Below, in pieces: positions 42,005 through 49,672 of a stretch of 64,000 bases of DNA. The stretch comes from CALAGB01 sp963789565 (GTDB lineage Bacteria; Chloroflexota; Chloroflexia; Thermomicrobiales; Thermomicrobiaceae), in contig CAWBKX010000002.1 of assembly GCA_963789565.1 (NCBI GenBank), positions 2,480,001 through 2,544,000 of the forward strand, read 5' to 3'. Positions within the stretch are counted from its first letter, which is position 1. Each line of letters opens with the position of its first letter. A program made the translations under genes and the position numbers. The notes beneath the pieces were generated by a model that did not search any database, was not told the origin of the DNA, and saw only the letters and a program-made list of their open reading frames with translations.

Positions 42005-42994
42005 CTAGCTCACATTCGGCATGACCTGGTTGGCGAGCAAGTCGAGTGTTTCGCGGTCGGTGCCATCAAGCATCTGCACCACGAAATACTGAATTCCGGC
42101 ATCAGCCCGTTGTTGATACCACTCGGTGATCTGGTCCGGCGTTCCGGCCATGACGAAGCGGTCGAACGCCGCCGGTAGTCCGTCTGGATAGTAGCGGGCG
42201 ATCTTCTCTTTCACCTCAGCCTCGGTCGGCGCCAGCATCAACCAGCCGACGAAGTGAGTGCGCAGGATCTCGTTCGGGTCGCGACCGATCGCCTCGCAAT
42301 GGCGCCCGATGGCCGCGATCTTCTTGGGGATGTCGCGTGGGGCGTCGGGCAGCTTCGACTCGTCCAGGTTGCAGGCGTCGGCGTAGTGGGCTACCTGCTT
42401 CAGCGTCACCTTCTCGCCCACGCCCGCGATCATGATCGGCGGATGTGGCTGCTGCACCGGACCGGGATTCAGCCGCATGTTGCGGGTCTGGAAATGCTGA
42501 CCTTCGAATGCAAATGGTTCGTCACCCCATACGCCGTTGAGGATTTTCACGGTCTCTTCCACGCCGATCAGTCGTTCGACGTCGGTGCGAAAGGGCTTGT
42601 CGAAGCAGTTGAACTCCGGCTTGGACCAGCCGCTGCCGATCCCGATCATCAACCGCCCGTCGCTGAGCTGATCGACGTCGGTGGCTAAGCGCGCGAAGTG
42701 GGCCGGATGCCGATAGTAGACGCAGTTGACCACCGAGCCAAGCATCACGCGCTCGGTCGCCACGGCCAGCGCGGGCAGGCAAATCCATGGATCCGGGCTG
42801 AGCATGGGGTGGTCGTGGATGAAGAGCCCGTCGAAGCCGAGCGACTCGATGTATTTCCCCGCGTCCATGATGACCTTCATCGGCTCGTCACGGAGCTCCC
42901 AACGGAAGAGGGCCGTGCGGCGCTTGACCGCCCCAACCTGCACGCCGAAGCGCACGCCCTGATCGGCCTTTGCTACCCATGGATGTCGCGCCAT
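42005..42994 (-). CDS. LLM-class F420-dependent oxidoreductase
   Basis: A 329-residue luciferase-like TIM-barrel enzyme using reduced F420 or FMN. Recognisable blocks are GFDGLFIHDH, MLGSVVNCVYYRHPAHFARLA, and LSDGRLMIGIGSGWSKPEF, followed by PPIMIAGVGEKVTLKQVA, typical of F420-linked reductases rather than bacterial luciferases. The substrate is unknown. ATG 42994 follows GAAGGAGACGTT. The gene pairs with the RraA-like gene downstream and lies in the catabolic region with M24 and GntR genes. Confidence 0.88.
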   Translation of the reverse strand: MARHPWVAKADQGVRFGVQVGAVKRRTALFRWELRDEPMKVIMDAGKYIESLGFDGLFIHDHPMLSPDPWICLPALAVATERVMLGSVVNCVYYRHPAHFARLATDVDQLSDGRLMIGIGSGWSKPEFNCFDKPFRTDVERLIGVEETVKILNGVWGDEPFAFEGQHFQTRNMRLNPGPVQQPHPPIMIAGVGEKVTLKQVAHYADACNLDESKLPDAPRDIPKKIAAIGRHCEAIGRDPNEILRTHFVGWLMLAPTEAEVKEKIARYYPDGLPAAFDRFVMAGTPDQITEWYQQRADAGIQYFVVQMLDGTDRETLDLLANQVMPNVS

Positions 42995-43204
42995 AACGTC
43001 TCCTTCACTTTGTATCGAGTTCTTGCCTGTCCACCCTCATCCCCTGACCCGGTCCATCCCTCTCACTCCCTTCCCATTGAAGGGAGAACCATCTCCCGTG
43101 TGAACAGCAGAAGGGGAACGTCAGGGTTACGATGTGGCTCTCCCTGGTTCGTCTTCCCTCTCCTGATTGTCGGGAGAGGGGCCGGGGGTGAGGTCCGCTA
43201 TCTC
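42995..43204. repeat. Intergenic hairpin repeats between F420-type and M24 genes
   Basis: This 210-base gap holds two hairpins. CTCCCTTC-CCATT-GAAGGGAG (43066-43086) matches the element at 21433 including its GGTCCATCCC lead-in. CCCTCTCC with GGAGAGGG (43156-43163 and 43173-43180) is a second stem with a 9-base loop. Both may act as transcription terminators of the M24 message or as REP-like elements. Confidence 0.5.
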
Positions 43205-44356
43205 CTACTCCACCACCGTCAGGTCGTGCCGCGCACTGTTGAGCACGTCGCCGCCCGTATCCGTCACCATCACCACGTCCTCGACCCGGTTGCCGAACTT
43301 GCCCCGCTGCATAACGCTCGGCTCGATGGTGAACATCATTCCGGTCTGCAATACGGTGCGATCCATCACGTCCAGGAAGGGCGGCTCGTGCACCGTCACC
43401 CCGATGGCGTGGCCGAGCCGATGGGTGAACCCCTCGTCGTATCCGGCGTCTGCGATGATCTTGCGCGCCCTGGCGTTCAAGTCGCTGGCGGTGATCTGCC
43501 CCGACTTCATGGCCTCGATGGCCACGCGTTGAGCCTGCAGCACCGTCTCGTGAACGCGGCGGTATTCGGCCGGAGGCTCACCCACGAAAACCGAACGCCC
43601 GAAATCCGAGCAGTAGCCGTCCATCACGCAGCCGAAGTCGAACATGAGCGAATCACCTGGTCGTAGTTGGCGTCCTCCGCCATGCGATTCACCCGGCCAG
43701 GCGCCAACCTCTTCCGGGCCGATGATGTAGACGCCCGTCGGGAACGAGGTGAACTCGGCGCCATTCTTGAGGAACTGGTAATCGACTTCCGTGGTGATGT
43801 CGAGCTCGCTGACGCCCGATTTGAGCTTGGGAATGACCAGATCGAAGACTTTGTCGGCCAATGCCGAGGCGCGGCGCATGGCCGCGATTTCGTCCGCATC
43901 CTTGATCATCTTCATGGGGTTGATCAGGTCGGAGACGAGCGAGAAGCGGGCTTCGGGAAGCAGGCTGTCGAGCGTGCCGCTGGTGCGCGCCCAGGTGCGC
44001 TCATCCAGCGCGACGTGACCGACTTTGCCGAATTTCGCCACGGTCTGGCTCATCACGTCGAGTGGCGTCTCCGTCTCTTGAATCAGTCGCACGTCGTCGA
44101 TCCACGGCTTTCCCTCGGCCTCGGCAACATAGAATGAGCCGCCCATGCGTGGTCCGATCAGTGTCAGCCCGCCTTTGCGACCGATATAGGCGCCGCAAGC
44201 CCAATCGCCGTAGGCGTTGTGGTCGGTGCCGTGTTCGTATTGTCGGCGCACACCGGTCAGATAGAAGAGGTTCGCACCGCGCGTGAGATAGACCAGATCG
44301 ACACCGGCTGCCTCCATGCGTTGCCGAAACGTTTCCAGCCGCTGCTGATAGTCCAT
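43205..44356 (-). CDS. M24 family metallopeptidase / creatinase-fold (Xaa-Pro aminopeptidase-like)
   Basis: A 383-residue pita-bread-fold protein with an N-terminal creatinase domain and C-terminal M24 domain. The five metal ligands are present: Asp240 and Asp251 (FDFGCVMDGYCSDFG), His316 (RLGHAIGV), Glu345 (TIEPSV) and Glu359 (NRVEDVVMV). It could cleave Xaa-Pro dipeptides or act on a small amide such as a creatine-like substrate; the neighbouring catabolic genes favour a small-molecule role but do not prove it. ATG 44356 follows ATAGGGAG. It is divergent from the GntR gene. Confidence 0.9.
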   Translation of the reverse strand: MDYQQRLETFRQRMEAAGVDLVYLTRGANLFYLTGVRRQYEHGTDHNAYGDWACGAYIGRKGGLTLIGPRMGGSFYVAEAEGKPWIDDVRLIQETETPLDVMSQTVAKFGKVGHVALDERTWARTSGTLDSLLPEARFSLVSDLINPMKMIKDADEIAAMRRASALADKVFDLVIPKLKSGVSELDITTEVDYQFLKNGAEFTSFPTGVYIIGPEEVGAWPGESHGGGRQLRPGDSLMFDFGCVMDGYCSDFGRSVFVGEPPAEYRRVHETVLQAQRVAIEAMKSGQITASDLNARARKIIADAGYDEGFTHRLGHAIGVTVHEPPFLDVMDRTVLQTGMMFTIEPSVMQRGKFGNRVEDVVMVTDTGGDVLNSARHDLTVVE

Positions 44357-44446
44357 TCGGGTCTCCCTATTCGATTCACACGTCCTCACGTTCCGCGCCT
44401 ATCATCGCATCACTCAGGTCTCTGACAAGCGCTATCCCGGAGGTTG

Positions 44447-44475
44447 TTGACCAGCGACACTGTACTCCGTATGCT
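44447..44475 (+). promoter_or_regulatory. Promoter of the GntR gene
   Basis: TTGACC (44447-44452), a 17-base spacer and TATGCT (44470-44475). The ATG begins at 44482, only six bases after the -10, so transcription would start at or next to the start codon and the mRNA is probably leaderless. Confidence 0.55.
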
Positions 44476-44481
44476 GCATAC
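44469..44481 (+). promoter_or_regulatory. Palindromic operator overlapping the -10 of the GntR promoter
   Basis: GTATGC-T-GCATAC is a perfect palindrome with 6-base arms. It covers the -10 box and ends at the ATG, so a bound dimer would block polymerase. GntR/FadR-type regulators often autoregulate through such short palindromes. Confidence 0.55.
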
Positions 44482-45156
44482 ATGGAGACAAACAAACTCG
44501 GGACGGTCAAGCGGCATCGCGGTGCCGCGGCTCAGGTGCACCAGATCCTGCGAGACGCGCTGCTGCACTCCAAGTTCACCGCCGGTGAACGCCTGGTCGA
44601 AACCCAACTGGCGGAGATGCTCGGCGTCAGCCGAACTCCCGTGCGAGAGGCGCTTTCCAAGCTGGAGGCGGAGGGGCTGGTCGAGCCGGCGGCTACTGGC
44701 GGCGTCGTGGTGCGGGATCTCGAGAGCGAATTGGTCGAGATCTATGAGTTGCGTCGACGACTGGAAGGTTATGCGGCGGCGCTCGCGGCTCAGCGCATCA
44801 CCGACGCGGAGCTGTCGGCACTGGATGCCGTGCAGCGTGAAGCGCAGGGTATGCTCGACGCCCGCTCTCCGGAGCGCCGTGCCGAGCTCAACAACCTGTT
44901 TCACGCACTCCTCACGGAAGCCTCACACAGCCCGCGACTGGCGCGGTTGGTCAACGATTATCGGGACTATTTCCTTAATCGGGACTTCATCACGTACTAC
45001 GATCGCGAGACAGGGCTCAAGCAGCACGAGCAGCACCGCGAGATCGTCGAGGCGTTGCGCGCGCGGGATTCGGCCCTCTGCGAGCGGTTGGTTTGGGACC
45101 ACTTCGAACGCGCGCTGGCAGTCATTCAACAGGGGCGCGCTGGTAGATCGGGGTGA
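44482..45156 (+). CDS. GntR-family (FadR/FCD) transcriptional regulator
   Basis: A 224-residue regulator. The winged-helix domain (about residues 14-76) contains LRDALLHSKFTAGERLVETQLAEMLGVSRTPVREALSKLEAEGLV, a textbook GntR signature split over helices 1-3. The FCD effector domain follows, with LRRRLEGYAAALAA, then FHALLTEASHSPRL and HREIVEALRARD carrying His residues that often bind metal or carboxylate ligands. It sits between the M24/F420/RraA genes (divergent) and the flavoprotein operon downstream, and probably represses them. The ligand is presumably a small carboxylic acid. Confidence 0.92.
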   Translation: METNKLGTVKRHRGAAAQVHQILRDALLHSKFTAGERLVETQLAEMLGVSRTPVREALSKLEAEGLVEPAATGGVVVRDLESELVEIYELRRRLEGYAAALAAQRITDAELSALDAVQREAQGMLDARSPERRAELNNLFHALLTEASHSPRLARLVNDYRDYFLNRDFITYYDRETGLKQHEQHREIVEALRARDSALCERLVWDHFERALAVIQQGRAGRSG

Positions 45157-45588
45157 GGGAACCAATGGGTAGTCACGTTTGGTGCCTAAGGAATTCGTTG
45201 GGAACCGTGGATCGGTTTTCGGCCTGCGGCCGAGTGGCAACCACCACAGCGGGGATTGCCGCTGCCCCTACAAATATGCGCATGCACTCAGTCCGTTTAG
45301 GGACTTCGTCTCGATCAGCCTGGGTCATATGGTGATTGATGAATCATTTGGGTGTCTGGTGACGGTCGTCGGCCTGCGGCCGAAGGGCGAGCACGGAGGC
45401 ATCGCCCCTACGTTTCGTGCGTACGTTCAGCCCGGTTCAGCGGGCTTCGCATAGATTAGCGCGCGGCTTCAGCCCAGCGCGGACGTGGACTCATTACCCA
45501 ATTATTTCCTCAACCACCATTCAACCCAGGTTGAACGGCAGCAGCTAACAGACTTATTCGGTGGTCGCGATAGGAAAGGACGATTCGC
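45157..45588. other. Repeat-rich intergenic region upstream of the flavoprotein operon
   Basis: About 430 bases without a convincing gene, largely made of the dispersed repeat. The last 50 bases carry the AAAGGAC ribosome binding site of the flavoprotein gene. The promoter of the downstream operon must lie here but I cannot pick it with confidence. Confidence 0.5.
45215..45537 (+). repeat. Dispersed intergenic repeat, tandem double copy
   Basis: Two partly degenerate units. Each starts with a GGCCTGCGGCCGA palindromic block (about 45222 and 45371), continues through a CCCCTACA/CCCCTACG block and a CAGTCCGTTTAGGGA or CAGCCCGGTTCAGCGGGC block. The second unit ends with GGGCTTCGCATAG, GGCTTCAGCCCAGCGCGGAC and TTCAACCCAGGTTG. 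The same order of blocks appears at 53.7-53.9 kb and, inverted, at 40.9-41.1 kb. Confidence 0.65.
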
Positions 45589-46839
45589 ATGGACTTCTCG
45601 CTGTCGCCGCAAGATCAGGCATTGGTCGATCGCGCAAAGGAGCTGGCCAAGGAGTTCGCCACCCGGGCGAAGGAGTATGACGACGAGGCGGCCTTTCCGG
45701 CCAAAGACTTCGAGCGACTGCGCGAGGAGGGCTTTCTCAAGCTGACTGTCCCGCAGGAAATGGGCGGCCACGGCATGTGGAGCGGCCAGCGCTTCCTGCC
45801 GATGTACATGATCCTGGAAGCGTTGGCCAGCGGCAACGCGTCGACTGGACAGCTCGTCCAAATCCAGTCTCACGCCTCGGGCATCATCGCTTTTCTGGGG
45901 AACGAGGAGCAGAAGCGGCGCTATTTGGGCGATGTCGTCTCGCGCGGTGCGTTGATTGCCTCCTGCGGCAGCGAGACCGATCCGCGTCAGGCCGCCTCCA
46001 GCACCGGTCGCGCCGAGTTGGTTGAGGTCGAGGGTGGCTTCCGGCTCAACTCCACCAAGTTCTTCGCCTCTCTTTCGCCGGCCGCCGACTACTACGTCGT
46101 CTACGTCATGGCTCCTGGCGCCAAAACGATGGAGGAGGGCTACACGACACTCGTCGTCTCGAAGGACGATCCGGGCGTCTCGTTGGAGAACAGTTGGGAC
46201 GTCATGGGCATGCGCGCCACCATCAGCTGGAGCCTGGTGCTGAAGGACGTCTTCATTCCCTGGGAGAACGTGCTGGGCCAGCCGGGCGATTGGGTGCAAC
46301 ACGATCCGCGCACCTTCACGCTGGCCTATTGCGCCAACCACCTGGGGACCGCCCAGGGCGTCTTCGACTATCTGCTCGACTACCTCAAACAGCGGCCGTT
46401 CCTGCTGAACGACGACGTCAACGCCTACACGGTGGGTGAGATGGACTCTGCCCTGCAGGCTACACGCACCTCGATGTGGTATGCCGCCTGGCTCTGGGAG
46501 CAGGGACGCTACGATGAGGCCGAAATGGCCTCGATGCGCGTGCTGCACACCTCCAAACAGGCGGCGCTGATGGTCACTACCAAGGCGTTCGACGTTTGCG
46601 GCGCACGCGCTGCCTTCCGCTTCATGCCCCTGGAACGTGCCTTCCGCGACGTGCGCACCTTCTCGCTCCACTTCCGGGAGTCGGCGGTGCTGCGCATGTT
46701 GGCCGACGCCGACCTTGGAAAGCCCTTCCACTCCAAACAGAAGTACGGACCGAAGATTGGGCGACAATCCTGGGAGGGTCTGGCGGCCGCTCGGGAAGAA
46801 GAGGCCAAGCAGCCGGCCAAGCTTGACGCGACGCTGTGA
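45589..46839 (+). CDS. Acyl-CoA dehydrogenase-like flavoprotein, catalytic Glu replaced
   Basis: A 416-residue protein with ACAD N-terminal, middle and C-terminal domains (LIASCGSETDP and GFRLNSTKFFASLSP in the middle). The position of the usual catalytic base before the MP-ER motif is Phe345 (FRFMPLERAFRD), whereas dehydrogenases have Glu. Similar replacements occur in ACAD-fold flavin monooxygenases (DszC/HpaH-like), so it may hydroxylate or desaturate by another mechanism. ATG 45589 follows GAAAGGAC. It is the first gene of an operon with an M20 hydrolase and two NodB-fold proteins; the M20 ATG lies 17 bases after its stop. Confidence 0.85.
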   Translation: MDFSLSPQDQALVDRAKELAKEFATRAKEYDDEAAFPAKDFERLREEGFLKLTVPQEMGGHGMWSGQRFLPMYMILEALASGNASTGQLVQIQSHASGIIAFLGNEEQKRRYLGDVVSRGALIASCGSETDPRQAASSTGRAELVEVEGGFRLNSTKFFASLSPAADYYVVYVMAPGAKTMEEGYTTLVVSKDDPGVSLENSWDVMGMRATISWSLVLKDVFIPWENVLGQPGDWVQHDPRTFTLAYCANHLGTAQGVFDYLLDYLKQRPFLLNDDVNAYTVGEMDSALQATRTSMWYAAWLWEQGRYDEAEMASMRVLHTSKQAALMVTTKAFDVCGARAAFRFMPLERAFRDVRTFSLHFRESAVLRMLADADLGKPFHSKQKYGPKIGRQSWEGLAAAREEEAKQPAKLDATL

Positions 46840-46856
46840 CGTCCGAGGAGGATCGC

Positions 46857-48020
46857 ATGCCGGATGTATTGAGCTTCTACGATTATCTGAAAGCTGACGA
46901 AGACGCGATGGTGACCGAGCTTGGTCACTACGTGAAGATCGAGAGCGGCTCTCGCGAGAAGGCGGGCGTCGATCGTGTCGGCCTGGTCGTATCCGACGCC
47001 TTCAAAGCCCTCGGCTTCGAGATCGAACGCATTTCGGAAGAGGGATGCGGCGACCATCTCGTGGCTCGCCGTAAGGGGAAGGGCAAGGGCCGGGCGCTCG
47101 CTCTAATCCACCTGGACACCACCTGGCCCAGCGGCTCGCTGGAGGAGAATCCCTTCCGCGTCGAGGATAGCAGGGTCTACGGTCCGGCCACTCGCGACAT
47201 GAAGGGCGGTTGGGTCGTCCTCCTCGGAGCCTTGCGTGCGTTGCGCCATGCCGATTGGGATGGACTGGCCGAGTTGACGGTCTTCATGACCGGCGATGAA
47301 GAGTTGGGCAGTCCACGCGGACGGCAGTGGATCGAAAAGGAAGCACGCAACGCCGATTGGGCTCTGGTGATGGAGCCCGCGCGCGACAATGGTTCGATGG
47401 TGATCAGTCGCGGCATGGTCGGCGCGGTCTATTTCGAGATTCGGGGCGTCGCCATCCACAACACGTCGGGACATCTCGGTGCCAGCGCCATCGTCGAGGC
47501 CGCCCACAAGATTCTGGCACTGGAAGAGCTGACCGACGTGGAAAAGGGCATCCTGGTCAGCGTCGGACTCATCGAGGGCGGCACCGCGCGGCAGATCTTG
47601 CCCGACAAGGTCACCATGAGCATCGATCTGCGCGCGCCCGACGTGCAGTCGGCCGAGAAACTGGTACAAAGCGTGCGCAAGATCGCCGGTCAGACGACGG
47701 TCGAGAAGACACGCACCATGATGACCGGCGGTATCACGCGGCCGGCCTTCGAAGCGACGCCGGCATCGCGCCGCATGCTCGCGCTGGCTCAAGAGTGCGG
47801 CAAGCTGTTCGCCCAGCAGATCGAGGGGATCTACGTCCGCTCCGGCTCCGACGGCAATTTCACCGGTGCGCTGGGCGTGCCCACGTTGGACGGGCTGGGG
47901 CCGGAGAGTTCGGGAAACTCGGGGCGTTCGGAGCACATCGTGATCGAGTCACTTGCCCGCCGGGCCGCCATATTGGCCGGGATCATCAGCGGCTTGCCCG
48001 ACTTGCTGGAGGACGAATGA
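46857..48020 (+). CDS. M20 family metallohydrolase (CPG2/carboxypeptidase-like)
   Basis: A 387-residue M20 enzyme. The two-metal site is complete: His85 and Asp87 in HLDTTWP, Asp114 in ATRDMKGG, the catalytic Glu148 and Glu149 in GDEELGS, Glu173 in LVMEPARD, and a C-terminal His in SEHIVIES. Members hydrolyse peptides, N-acyl amino acids or N-carbamoyl compounds. ATG 46857 with GAGGAGG is preferred over a GTG at 46836. Its stop overlaps the ATG of the first deacetylase (ATGA), so the two are translationally coupled. The cell probably uses it to cleave an amide bond in the operon's substrate. Confidence 0.9.
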   Translation: MPDVLSFYDYLKADEDAMVTELGHYVKIESGSREKAGVDRVGLVVSDAFKALGFEIERISEEGCGDHLVARRKGKGKGRALALIHLDTTWPSGSLEENPFRVEDSRVYGPATRDMKGGWVVLLGALRALRHADWDGLAELTVFMTGDEELGSPRGRQWIEKEARNADWALVMEPARDNGSMVISRGMVGAVYFEIRGVAIHNTSGHLGASAIVEAAHKILALEELTDVEKGILVSVGLIEGGTARQILPDKVTMSIDLRAPDVQSAEKLVQSVRKIAGQTTVEKTRTMMTGGITRPAFEATPASRRMLALAQECGKLFAQQIEGIYVRSGSDGNFTGALGVPTLDGLGPESSGNSGRSEHIVIESLARRAAILAGIISGLPDLLEDE

Positions 48021-48853
48021 AGCAGTGGCCCAACGGCGCCAAGTGCGTCGTGATGATCACCGTCGACTCGGATGCCACGGGCAACGAGGTTGGCAAGGGG
48101 CTTGATCCGGACGGCGCCAATTCGCTTGGCGGGTATTCGCCCAAACGCGGTATCCCGCGCTTTCTGGACATCTTCGAGCGGCACCAGATTTCATGCACCG
48201 TCTTCGTTGGCGGCTATGACGCTGAGCACTACCCGGATATCGTGAAACGCATCGTGCGTGAAGGACACGAAGTGGCGGCGCACGGCTATCTGCACGAAAG
48301 CTGGGATGTCTCGCTCGATGAAGAGGACGAGCTGCTGCGCAAGACGCACCAGATTCTGACCGACATTGCCGGGACGCCGCCGCTCGGCTGGCGCAGTCCG
48401 GGCGGACAGAAGAGCGCTCAGACGCTGGCCGTGTTGCGCGAGCTGGGTTATCTCTACGACTCGAGCGACAAAGACTACGACAGCCCCTATCCGGCCGTCG
48501 TGCGAGGTGAGCCCACGCGCGAGATGGTCGAGATCCCCAACATTACCTCTACGCTCGACGACGCGTACATGTACGGCATTGGCATGATGAACACGACCGA
48601 GATCCTTGAGCTTTGGAAGGAGGAGTTCGACGCCCTCTATCACACGGCGGGCTACTACATCGTGACTTGCCACCCGCGAGCGGGTCGAGGTTCAGGTTTG
48701 CCGGCTCGGGCCAGAGTACTGGAGCGGCTGATCGAGCACATCAAGCGCTATCCCGACGTCGAGTTCGTGCGCATGTGCGATCTTGCGCGCTGGTGCCTCG
48801 ATCCGGAGCACGGCTTCCTCGATCCGGCTCAGCCGATCGGAGGGCGACGATGA
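48017..48853 (+). CDS. NodB-fold polysaccharide deacetylase family protein 1
   Basis: A 278-residue protein starting MKQWPNGAKCVVM. The NodB motif 1 is TVDSDA (Asp17 and Asp19), motif 2 is GHEVAAHGYLHE with metal ligands His89 and His93, and motif 3 is GWRSPGG. This TVDxDA form resembles the PuuE/HpPgdA-like branch, which includes cyclic-imide and allantoin hydrolases as well as deacetylases. It is soluble with no signal peptide, which favours a small-molecule amidohydrolase over a cell-wall enzyme. ATG 48017 overlaps the M20 stop; GGAGGACGA is the ribosome binding site. Confidence 0.88.
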   Translation: MKQWPNGAKCVVMITVDSDATGNEVGKGLDPDGANSLGGYSPKRGIPRFLDIFERHQISCTVFVGGYDAEHYPDIVKRIVREGHEVAAHGYLHESWDVSLDEEDELLRKTHQILTDIAGTPPLGWRSPGGQKSAQTLAVLRELGYLYDSSDKDYDSPYPAVVRGEPTREMVEIPNITSTLDDAYMYGIGMMNTTEILELWKEEFDALYHTAGYYIVTCHPRAGRGSGLPARARVLERLIEHIKRYPDVEFVRMCDLARWCLDPEHGFLDPAQPIGGRR

Positions 48854-49653
48854 GTGAATTCGCCTGGCCGGAAGGCATCCAGTCTGGAGCGGCCATCACC
48901 GTCAACTTCGGCGGTGAGAGCGTCGAGCACAGCACGATGGAGCTGCCACTCTGGGGACGCTACTCGCACGGCCGCTACGGCGCACAGCAGGGCACGTGCA
49001 ACCTCCTCGAACTCTTCCGGCGCTACGAGGTCAAGGCCACATTCTTCATCGCGGGCTGGGATGCGGAGCGCTATCCGCAAGCCATGGAGTCTATCGCGCA
49101 AGACGGGCATGAGATCGCGGCGTCAGGGTACCTGCACGAGGACTTCTCGAAGCTCTCCGCGAATGCACAGACGGAGGTGCTGGAGCGATCGGCAGAGATT
49201 TTGCAGCGGGTATTCGGTCGCAAGCCGGTCGGCTTTCGCGCCCCAGATCGGCTGCTGACAAAAGAGACGCGCGGTCTATTGGCATCACGCGGTTACCGTT
49301 ACGACAGCAGCTACTGCGACGATGACCGCCCCTATGCGGTCGACCTGGGTGATGGCCAGCGCCTGGCCGAGTTGCCGACCCACGAACCCTGGTTTGACCG
49401 ACCGTACTACGAGCGACATCGAACGTCGCGCGCGTTCACTGAATCGATACTCGACGAGTTCGACGCCACGTACGGCGTTGGAGGGCTGTTCACATTGGGG
49501 ATTCACCCGCGCGGCGACTGGGGGTCGGGTCGCGGTCTGCGGGTCCGCGCGCTCGAGCCCATTTTGCAGACGTTCCGAGAGCATCCACGGACGTGGCTCG
49601 CTACCTGCTCGGAGATTGCTGATTGGGTTTTGGGGGAGGGAACGGCGAGGTAG
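48850..49653 (+). CDS. NodB-fold polysaccharide deacetylase family protein 2, metal site degenerate
   Basis: A 267-residue homologue of the preceding gene, coupled by an ATGA overlap with GGAGGG upstream. The motif 1 region reads TVNFGGES, with Asn19 in the Asp position and Gly21 in place of the second Asp. In motif 2, AASGYLHED, the first His ligand is Ser92 while His96 remains. Motif 3 is FRAPDR. Two of the three classical metal ligands are therefore lost, so it may be a non-catalytic partner of protein 1 or use a different mechanism. The fold is otherwise complete (ATFFIAGW, FTLGIHPRGDWGSG). Confidence 0.85.
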   Translation: MSEFAWPEGIQSGAAITVNFGGESVEHSTMELPLWGRYSHGRYGAQQGTCNLLELFRRYEVKATFFIAGWDAERYPQAMESIAQDGHEIAASGYLHEDFSKLSANAQTEVLERSAEILQRVFGRKPVGFRAPDRLLTKETRGLLASRGYRYDSSYCDDDRPYAVDLGDGQRLAELPTHEPWFDRPYYERHRTSRAFTESILDEFDATYGVGGLFTLGIHPRGDWGSGRGLRVRALEPILQTFREHPRTWLATCSEIADWVLGEGTAR

Positions 49654-49672
49654 CAGCTCTCACGAACGACCA

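Noticed and set aside
44444..45172. Alternative 242-codon frame overlapping the GntR gene
   Set aside because: The other frame gives a complete GntR/FCD protein; this frame is very Arg/Ser-rich and starts upstream of the promoter.
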